Below are positions 6,837 to 11,810 of a stretch of 11,810 nucleotides of DNA, piece after piece. The stretch comes from CAYLNM01 sp964385045 (lineage in GTDB: Bacteria > Planctomycetota > Phycisphaerae > Phycisphaerales > SM1A02), in the NCBI GenBank assembly GCA_964385045.1, contig CAYLNM010000134.1:1-11810 (forward strand). Reading direction: 5' to 3'. Within the stretch, counting starts at the first letter, position 1; every line of letters starts with the position of its first letter. Under the pieces are notes generated by a model, which saw nothing but the letters and a program-made list of their open reading frames with translations, was not told the origin of the DNA and ran no database searches. The position numbers were made by a program, and so were the translations under genes.

Positions 6837-7958
6837 TCATCCGCCGGAGGCGGCGAGGATGTCGTTGATTCGCTCGTCCATGTCCTTCGACTCGGACTCA
6901 CTGGTGCGGGTGTAGGTCGCCCGGTAGACCATGCGGTCGCTCCAGCCGTCCTCGCCCTCGGCGTCGCGGTCGCCCCGGGGCTGGTCGCGCAGGCCCCGGC
7001 CGCCGCCCATCGGATCGTCCCGCATGCCGCGGTCGCCGGCGGTCCGGCTCTGGACGCCCCGGTCGGCGTACATCGTGACCGTGAACTCGTCGGCGCTGGT
7101 CCACTCCAGCACCACGGGACCGTTTCGCGGGTCGACCCCGGCCCCGCGGTCGTGCAGCTCGCGGAGGTCCCGGAAGACGATCCGGCGGCCGCTCGTGTCC
7201 AGCCGGCCGACGGTGTGGCGGATGGCGTCGGTGCCGTTGCCGATGAAGACGGCGGTGTACTCCTCGGCCCGCGGATCGAGATCGAACCAGGCGACGCCGG
7301 CGAGCCGTGCCTGGTCGCCGGGTCGGTCCTCGCCGCGGCGGCGATCACCGTGCGGCCGCATGCGACCGTCCTCCATGCGCTCCGGCCGATCGCCGGTCCG
7401 CTCGCGATCCCCGCCGCGCTGGGCGCGCTGCTCTCGCTGCTCGCGCATCCGCTCGCGCCGGGCGGCCCGGTCGGCGCGGCCGGGCATCAGCCGCTCGTCG
7501 TCGGTGAAGAACCGCTCGCGGATCATGGTGTCGCCGAGCATCCCGCGGATCGTGGCGAAGCCCTCCACCGTCATCGGACCGTCCGGGGCCTCCCGCCGCT
7601 CGTCGGCGGACCGATCCGACCCGGGCCGCTCGCGTGGCATGCGATCGGTGCCGCGGGGGCGGCGGGTGGTCGTCTGGTAGCCGTCCGGGCCGAAGCGATC
7701 CGGCGACAGCTTGACCTCGACGGTCCAGTTGCCGGTCATGCGGTCGAGCATCTCGTCGATGCGGGAGGTGCCCTCGCGCTGCCGCTGCCGCTGGGCGGAC
7801 CGCTCCTCCCCACCGGAGTCCTGGCCGATCATCGTCGCGCTGAAGGACGAGTCCGCCGCGGCCCCGCCGGCGGCGAGGGCGCCGAGGATCGCCGCGGAGC
7901 CGATGGTGCCGCAGAGGAAGCCACGCGAGATGATGCGTCGGGGACGTTCGAGATTCAT
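6837..7958 (-). CDS. Exported DUF1579-like protein with charged low-complexity inserts
   Basis: 373-aa predicted secreted or periplasmic protein of unknown function. The ATG (7958-7956) has CGGAG at 7972-7968 on the same strand, 9 nt upstream. The signal peptide has Arg5, Arg7 and Arg8, a hydrophobic core (about 14-33) and likely cleavage after Ala-Ala-Ala near 35. Blocks of beta-strand character resemble DUF1579: GNWTVEVKL (76-84), MTVEGFATIRGML (129-141) with MIRERFF (145-151), GVAWFDLDPRAEEYTAVFI (221-239), HTVGRLD, IVFRDL, and VVLEWTSADEFTVTMY (282-297). Between these blocks lie three Arg/Asp/Glu/Gly-rich segments (about 95-128, 158-220, 301-340), which are probably disordered and unusual for the family. 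It stands alone in its transcription unit, downstream of and co-directional with the sigma/kinase pair but 281 nt away. The DUF1579 call rests on pattern only and is moderate; secretion is likely. Confidence 0.75.
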   Translation of the reverse strand: MNLERPRRIISRGFLCGTIGSAAILGALAAGGAAADSSFSATMIGQDSGGEERSAQRQRQREGTSRIDEMLDRMTGNWTVEVKLSPDRFGPDGYQTTTRRPRGTDRMPRERPGSDRSADERREAPDGPMTVEGFATIRGMLGDTMIRERFFTDDERLMPGRADRAARRERMREQREQRAQRGGDRERTGDRPERMEDGRMRPHGDRRRGEDRPGDQARLAGVAWFDLDPRAEEYTAVFIGNGTDAIRHTVGRLDTSGRRIVFRDLRELHDRGAGVDPRNGPVVLEWTSADEFTVTMYADRGVQSRTAGDRGMRDDPMGGGRGLRDQPRGDRDAEGEDGWSDRMVYRATYTRTSESESKDMDERINDILAASGG

Positions 7959-7993
7959 GGATGCGTGCTCCGAGTGAGGGTCGCGAGGTCGCC

Positions 7994-8014
7994 GGTCGAC
8001 GAACGACGTCGACC
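7994..8014. promoter_or_regulatory. 8-bp perfect inverted repeat upstream of the DUF1579-like gene
   Basis: GGTCGACG (7994-8001) and CGTCGACC (8007-8014) are exact inverted copies around AACGA, making a 21-bp operator-like palindrome whose near edge is 35 nt upstream of the start codon at 7958. It could be a repressor or activator site, or a leader hairpin if transcription starts above it. The position fits regulation of the exported protein. Confidence 0.4.
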
Positions 8015-8175
8015 CCGACGACCCGACACCCGAGAGGATGCCCGCTCGTCTGAGGCGTTCGTCGGCATTCGGTGAATGGACCCTCATTCCCGACGGGCGA
8101 CGCGTGGAACGACCACGTCGCCTGCGTCCGAGGGCACCCGGCGGTTCACGAGGGTGGGGAACGGGCGCGCTCCGG

Positions 8176-8193
8176 GTGGGGAGAAGCCCCCAC
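8176..8193 (-). terminator. Weak hairpin downstream of the kinase gene
   Basis: GTGGGG (8176-8181) pairs with CCCCAC (8188-8193) around a 6-nt loop, 46 nt after the kinase stop on the minus strand. A second 6-bp stem formed by two GGCGCC copies (8203-8208, 8216-8221) lies closer to the stop; the two copies sit in a direct repeat CGGCGCCC (8202-8209, 8215-8222). Neither has a T-tract, so termination here is only plausible. Confidence 0.3.
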
Positions 8194-8239
8194 TCGCCGC
8201 ACGGCGCCCGATCCCGGCGCCCACGGGCGGGGACTCGAC

Positions 8240-10960
8240 TCAGCCGGCGCTGCCCCCCTCGCCGTCGCCGTCGCCCGGGGCCCCCGCCTCTCCCGCGTCG
8301 CCGCGCGCCGCGACCAGGGCGGCGTCGATCTCCTGCGCGAGTCCCCACTCGGGCCCGCGGGCGGCCACCGCCCGCGCGGCCAGGTCTTCGAGCCGCACGA
8401 CCGCGGCGGCGGTCGCCCCCCGCGCCCGCAGGACGGACGCCAGACCGAGCTCGCTCCGGAACGTCCACGGCGACTCGGGCCCGAACGACGACTGCGCGAT
8501 GCGGAGGGTCTCCGAGAACGTCGCCTCCGCCTCGTCCAGGGCGCCGGTGCCCGTCAGTGCCCGGCCGAGATTGATGGTGGCGACCACGGTCCACACCGCC
8601 TCCGCCCCGTGCAGCGCGACCGATCCGTCCACCGCCTCGCGGAGGATGGGCAGCGCCTCGTCGGGGCGGCCGGCGGTGACGTAGAAGAGGCCGAGGTTGC
8701 TGAGCGAGATCAGCGTCCGCGGGTGCTCGTCGCCGTGCAGGCGGCGATGCCCCTCCACCGCGGTGACGTACAGCGGCTCGGCCTCGACGAACCGCCCGGA
8801 GGTCCGGAGGCTCCCGGCGTAGTTGATCATCGACGAGAGGGTGCGGGAGTCGTCGGGGCCGAAGAGGCGGCGGCGAGCCTCGTAGGTGCGGCGAAAGATG
8901 TCGGCCGCCTCGTCGAGCCGGCCGAGGGCGCGATTGATGAAGCCGAGGTTGCTGAGCGTGACCAGCGTGCCCGGGTCGTCCGGCCCGTGCAGTCGCCGCC
9001 GGCCCTCGTAGGCCTCCTCGTAGTACGGCAGCGCCTCCTCGAGCCGCTCGAGGGCCCGCAGGATCGAGCCGTACGCGCTGATCGCGTCGAGGGTCTCCAC
9101 GCTGTCGCCCAGCACCCGCCGGTGCAGCTCGACCGACCGGCGTGCGACGTCCACCGCGTCGGCGGGACGCGACTGCTCGATGCGCAGCACCACCAGCGAG
9201 GCGAGCGACCAGAGCGTGTCGGGGTGCTCCGTCCCGAGCATTCGCTCCCGCAGCTCGAGGGCCTCGAGCTGGGCCGCCTCGGCGAACTCCAGCAGCCCGA
9301 GCTCGCGGCCGGCGTCGGCCAGCGACTGGCTCAGCCGGGCGCGCACCCGCGGCTGATCGGCCAGCTCGCTCCGGGCCGCGTCGAGGGCCGGCTGCAGGAT
9401 GTCGGCCCGCAGCGTCTCCAGCGCCACGCTCGTGAAGTTGACCGCGTCGAGGGCGGCGGTCGCGGGCTCCGCGGCCTCGGGCGGCAGCCGCTCCTCGATC
9501 GCCCCCCGCATCCGGGTGCCGACCGCGGCCGGATCCACGTCCGAGAGCTGCGACGCCTGGAAACGGGCCACCGTCTCGAGCTGCTCGGCCCGGGTCTCGG
9601 CCTCGCGGGCCGCCGCGTCGGCCGCCTCGCGGGCGTCGAGCGCGCGGAGCAGCCCGGTTCCCGTCCCGACGACGCCCGCCACCAGCGCCGCCGCGATCGC
9701 GGCCGACGCGGCCACGAGCCCGCGGTGGCGGCGCATGAAGGTCCGGGCTTGGTACGCACGGCTCGGCGGGGCGGCGCTCACCGGTCGTCCCTCGAGGTGG
9801 TGCTCGAGGTCCGCCGCGAGCTCGCCCGCGGACGGATACCGCCGGTCGCGCTCCTTCGCGAGCGCCTTCATGACGATCCAGTCGAGCTCGCCGCGCGGCG
9901 GGGCGACGGGGTCGTCGTCGCCCGCGGCGGCGCCCGGCGGCGGCCTCCTGCCGGCCCGCGTCCGCCGGGTGCTCGGCGGCGGCGGCTCGATCTCGCGGAT
10001 GATCCGCTGGATCTCGCCCCACGCGGCGGAGCGCAGGGCGGCCGGGTCGTGCGGCGTCGTCCCGGTCAGCAGCTCGTACAGCATCACGCCGAGCGCGTAC
10101 ACGTCGGTGCGGGTATCGACGTCGGTGAGCCCCTCGGCCTGCTCGGGGCTCATGTACTCCGGCGTGCCGATCATCTGCCGGTGCTCGGTGAAGTACGTGC
10201 GCTCGGTCAGCCGGGCCTCGGTCGCCTTGGCGATGCCGAAGTCGATCACCCGGGCGAAGGGGCGGCCGTCGCGCGTCTCCACGAGGACGTTGCCGGGCTT
10301 GATGTCGCGGTGGATGACGCCTTTCTGGTGGGCGTGCTGCACCGCCCGGCACACCTGCACCGCGAGCTCGAGCCGGGCCGGGATCGCCAGCCGGTGCTCG
10401 CGGCAGTAGTCGGTGATCGGCGTGCCGGTGCTGAGCTCCATCACGAAGTACGGCCGCCCGCGCTCGGTCGCCCCCGCGTCGAGCACGGTGGCGATGTGCG
10501 GGTGGTCCATCAGGGCGAGGGCCTGCCGCTCGGCCTCGAACCTGGCGGTCACCTGCCGCGTGTCCATGCCGAGCTTGATGACCTTCAGCGCGACCCGCCG
10601 CCGCACCGGCTCGTCCTGCTCGGCCATGAACACCACGCCGAAGCCGCCCTCGCCGATCTGCTGCAGCAGGCGGTAGGGCCCGATGCGGCCGTCGTGCTCG
10701 GCCACCGAGTCGTCCGCCCCGCGGGCGGCGTCGGCCGCGCGGCGCACCGGGGAGTCGGGGCCGACAGCCTTCGCGCCGAGCACCGGGGCGTCGAGCGCGC
10801 CGCGGGCGGCGCCGTCCTCGGCGAGCAGGGCCTCGACCTCCGCCCGCAGCGCCGCGTCGTCGCCGCACGCCTCGTCGAGGAACGCCGCCCGCGACGCGGA
10901 CGGTCGGCGCACCGCCGCGCGGAAGATCTCGTCGACGCGCTCGAATCGCTCGCGGCTCAT
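8240..10960 (-). CDS. Membrane-anchored Ser/Thr protein kinase with C-terminal TPR repeats
   Basis: Hanks-type Ser/Thr kinase, 906 aa. Residues 1-50 (RFERVDEIFRAAV, AAFLDEACGDDAALRAEVEALL) form the N-terminal helix region seen in kinases paired with ECF sigma factors. The kinase domain (about 96-390) has GEGGFG at 103-108, Lys126, alphaC Glu144, HRD at 217-219 with Lys221 and Asn224, DFG at 240-242, the GTPEYMSPEQ activation segment and Asp286, so it should be active. A Pro/Arg-rich insert (325-358) precedes GELDWIVMKALAKERDRRY. One TM helix (about 415-437) is followed by a short charged helix (440-470). Residues about 541-870 hold some eight TPRs of 42 residues (for example PGTLVTLSNLGFINRALG), probably outside the cytoplasm and able to bind a partner or ligand. 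The ATG overlaps the sigma stop (ATGA); AGGA at 10970-10967 is 6 nt upstream. The likely target is the co-encoded sigma factor or a partner; that is inference. Confidence 0.95.
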   Translation of the reverse strand: MSRERFERVDEIFRAAVRRPSASRAAFLDEACGDDAALRAEVEALLAEDGAARGALDAPVLGAKAVGPDSPVRRAADAARGADDSVAEHDGRIGPYRLLQQIGEGGFGVVFMAEQDEPVRRRVALKVIKLGMDTRQVTARFEAERQALALMDHPHIATVLDAGATERGRPYFVMELSTGTPITDYCREHRLAIPARLELAVQVCRAVQHAHQKGVIHRDIKPGNVLVETRDGRPFARVIDFGIAKATEARLTERTYFTEHRQMIGTPEYMSPEQAEGLTDVDTRTDVYALGVMLYELLTGTTPHDPAALRSAAWGEIQRIIREIEPPPPSTRRTRAGRRPPPGAAAGDDDPVAPPRGELDWIVMKALAKERDRRYPSAGELAADLEHHLEGRPVSAAPPSRAYQARTFMRRHRGLVAASAAIAAALVAGVVGTGTGLLRALDAREAADAAAREAETRAEQLETVARFQASQLSDVDPAAVGTRMRGAIEERLPPEAAEPATAALDAVNFTSVALETLRADILQPALDAARSELADQPRVRARLSQSLADAGRELGLLEFAEAAQLEALELRERMLGTEHPDTLWSLASLVVLRIEQSRPADAVDVARRSVELHRRVLGDSVETLDAISAYGSILRALERLEEALPYYEEAYEGRRRLHGPDDPGTLVTLSNLGFINRALGRLDEAADIFRRTYEARRRLFGPDDSRTLSSMINYAGSLRTSGRFVEAEPLYVTAVEGHRRLHGDEHPRTLISLSNLGLFYVTAGRPDEALPILREAVDGSVALHGAEAVWTVVATINLGRALTGTGALDEAEATFSETLRIAQSSFGPESPWTFRSELGLASVLRARGATAAAVVRLEDLAARAVAARGPEWGLAQEIDAALVAARGDAGEAGAPGDGDGEGGSAG
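8351..9340 (-). repeat. Degenerate 126-nt coding repeats (TPR array)
   Basis: The TPR part of the kinase gene is built of about eight diverged 126-nt units. The DNA still shows it: the 16-mer CCGAGGTTGCTGAGCG occurs at 8691-8706 and again at 8943-8958, exactly 252 nt (two units) apart, encoding the shared LSNLG stretch of two repeats. Apart from such islands the units have diverged. Confidence 0.7.
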
Positions 10961-11676
10961 GCGTGATCCTGCTCCTGCTCGCCCGCCGGACCGGCGGCGG
11001 CGCCGCCCCCCGCCACGTCGCCATCCTCGCGCAGGGCGCGGTGCAGCCACGCCCGCGCCATCCGCCAGTGCTCCGACGCGGTGGACCGCGCCATCCCGAG
11101 GACGTCCGCCGCGGTGCGCTCGTCGAGCCCGGCGAAGAACCGCAGCTCGACGAGCCGGGCCTTGCGCTCGTCCATCTCGGCGAGCCGTCGCAGCGCGTCG
11201 TCGAGCCGCTCGAGGTCGACGCCGTCGTCGGCCAGCGCCGGTCCCGCGGCCCCGGCGAGCTCGGCGTCCGCGGCCGCGAGCGTGATCCGCCGCCGGTCGC
11301 CGCCCCGCTTGAGGCGGCCGCGGGCGCGGGCGTGGTCCACGAGGATGTTCCGCATCGCCCGGGACGCGATCACGAAGAACTGGGCCCGGCTCCGCCACTC
11401 GACCGTCTCGAGGTCGATCAGCCGCACGTAGGCCTCGTGCACGAGGGCGGTGGGCTGCAGGGTGTGGCCGCCGGACTCCTCGCGGAAGTACGCCGCGGCC
11501 AGGCCGCGCAGCTCGTCGTAGACCAGCGGCAGCAGCTCGGCCGCGGCCCCGTCCTCCCCGCGGGCGGCGGCCTGCAGGAGGCGGGTTGGACGGACGTCGG
11601 CCAAGAGGGGATCCGGCGGGAGGATGGTCCCGCGGGGGCGGAGGCGGCGGCATGGTAGGGGGCCGGGCACGTCCAT
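10957..11676 (-). CDS. ECF RNA polymerase sigma factor, TIGR02999/Sigma70_ECF type
   Basis: Extracytoplasmic-function sigma factor that would direct RNA polymerase to a small set of promoters; up to 239 aa. Region 2 (about 42-118) contains AAELLPLVYDELRGLAA, the hallmark HTLQPTALVHEAYVRL (71-86), and RSRAQFFVIASRAMRNILVDHARAR, which typify the TIGR02999 group. Region 4 (about 158-215) ends in an HTH, ERTAADVLGMARSTASEHWRMARAWL. Three starts are possible: the ATG at 11676, the GTG two codons on, and TTG at 11604 (residue 25, giving MADVRPTRLLQ and 215 aa). The TTG fits the usual length of the family better, but none has a clear Shine-Dalgarno. The Pro/Arg-rich first 24 residues look unlike a sigma factor, so the shorter form is a serious alternative. 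The stop overlaps the kinase start (ATGA), the standard arrangement of an ECF sigma with its regulatory kinase. Confidence 0.92.
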   Translation of the reverse strand: MDVPGPLPCRRLRPRGTILPPDPLLADVRPTRLLQAAARGEDGAAAELLPLVYDELRGLAAAYFREESGGHTLQPTALVHEAYVRLIDLETVEWRSRAQFFVIASRAMRNILVDHARARGRLKRGGDRRRITLAAADAELAGAAGPALADDGVDLERLDDALRRLAEMDERKARLVELRFFAGLDERTAADVLGMARSTASEHWRMARAWLHRALREDGDVAGGGAAAGPAGEQEQDHA

Positions 11677-11748
11677 CCGGGCGCCGGATGCGTCGCGGGC
11701 GCCCGGCCGGAGATTCGTTCCGGGCGCGCGGCGGTCGGGCGGCGCCCG
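11677..11748. promoter_or_regulatory. Divergent regulatory region with phased CGGGCGC half-sites
   Basis: Between the sigma gene and the divergent gene at 11784, CGGGCGC occurs at 11678-11684 and 11721-11727. Its inverse GCGCCCG occurs at 11699-11705 and 11742-11748. This makes two 28-bp inverted repeats with identical outer spacing (first-base offsets of 21, 22 and 21 bp, about two helical turns each). The first pair extends to 9 bp, CCGGGCGCC/GGCGCCCGG, and abuts the putative sigma ATG. It also contains the 10-bp palindrome CGGGCGCCCG (11696-11705). It may be an operator or a leader hairpin; a GC-rich background makes chance matches likelier. Confidence 0.4.
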
Positions 11749-11783
11749 TTCGGACGACCCCCCCCACCGAAGAGGAGCCCGAC

Positions 11784-11810
11784 ATGATCGTCCCCCCCGT
11801 TCGCCCTGCC
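11784..11810 (+). CDS. Start of a divergent gene (3' end outside window)
   Basis: An ATG at 11784 preceded by AGAGGAG (11771-11777), with a 6-nt spacer, opens a frame that reads MIVPPVRPA to the window edge. The Shine-Dalgarno is among the best in the window, and the placement opposite the sigma gene fits a divergent gene pair sharing one regulatory region. Nine codons are too few to name a product. C-tracts lie on both sides of the start (8 C at 11758-11765; 7 C at 11792-11798, inside codons 3 to 5). Confidence 0.5.

Larger units (their letters stand above)
7959..8239 (-). other. Intergenic region between kinase and DUF1579-like genes
   Basis: 281 nt with no supportable gene on either strand. 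From the kinase side it holds GC hairpins (8203-8221 and 8176-8193), then a stretch with slightly more A/T and a small GAATG...CATTC inverted repeat near 8076-8092, then an 8-bp perfect inverted repeat (7994-8014). The Shine-Dalgarno CGGAG (7972-7968) of the exported protein comes last. It should hold the promoter of that gene, but no -35/-10 pair is convincing. Confidence 0.5.

Noticed and set aside
5667..8075. 802-codon + strand frame over cydB and the DUF1579-like gene
   Set aside because: It is an off-frame shadow of cydB, then antisense of the exported protein; the composition is not protein-like and it crosses the hairpin cluster.
8072..10966. Uninterrupted 964-codon + strand frame opposite the kinase gene
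   Set aside because: Its translation is a low-complexity Arg/Gly/His/Pro mix with no domain, and the other strand encodes a complete kinase with all catalytic motifs. Long antisense frames are expected at this GC content.
6837..11024. A single 1395-codon - strand frame that includes the DUF1579-like protein
   Set aside because: Only the part from 7958 down is protein-like, starting with an ATG, a Shine-Dalgarno and a signal peptide. The upstream part is the wrong frame of the kinase gene.
1..11810. tRNA, rRNA, CRISPR arrays, insertion sequences or integrase genes
   Set aside because: None seen: no regularly spaced direct repeats, no transposase motifs and no tRNA-like cloverleaf with a T-arm were found by eye.

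Overview
The window is very GC-rich coding DNA (third codon positions almost all G or C). Its gene content points to Planctomycetota, probably a high-GC Phycisphaerae-like lineage. Three things suggest this: an ECF sigma factor of the TIGR02999/Sigma70_ECF type overlapping a Ser/Thr kinase with a transmembrane segment and TPR repeats, a FtsX/MacB-type transporter followed by a Cys-rich 'PWDYCC' lipoprotein, and a DUF1579-like exported protein. The taxonomic placement is inference from family resemblance, not a database match.

Layout. Positions 1-3872 (+) form a transporter operon: an ABC ATPase whose 5' end lies outside the window, two FtsX-type permeases, and a lipoprotein with a four-cysteine cluster. 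A long GC hairpin (3917-3956) closes it. Positions 4085-6699 (+) encode the two subunits of a cytochrome bd-type quinol oxidase (cydA, cydB; GTGA overlap); CydA carries an unusual Gly/Asp/Arg-rich cytoplasmic tail. The convergent gap 6700-6836 holds three adjacent perfect hairpins. Positions 6837-7958 (-) encode an exported DUF1579-like protein whose loops carry large Arg/Asp/Glu-rich inserts. The gap 7959-8239 has no gene but holds an 8-bp perfect inverted repeat upstream of that gene and weaker hairpins downstream of the kinase gene. Positions 8240-11676 (-) encode an ECF sigma factor and a membrane-anchored Ser/Thr kinase with about eight 42-residue TPRs; the genes overlap by ATGA. The last 107 bp before position 11784 are a divergent regulatory region with repeated CGGGCGC half-sites about 21 bp apart. 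A divergent + strand gene with a strong ribosome-binding site starts at 11784 and runs off the window.

How the genes may work together. The sigma/kinase pair is a complete signalling module: the kinase senses or integrates a signal through its TPR half and probably phosphorylates the sigma factor or an associated protein. The ABC transporter and lipoprotein are one transcription unit. Both the first permease and the lipoprotein place conserved-looking cysteines on the extracytoplasmic side, which suggests a metal- or thiol-related envelope function that I cannot name. No cydDC or cydX gene is visible beside cydAB. The strongest candidate for an undescribed system is the ABC transporter plus Cys-cluster lipoprotein; the most unusual DNA element is the phased repeat in front of the sigma gene.
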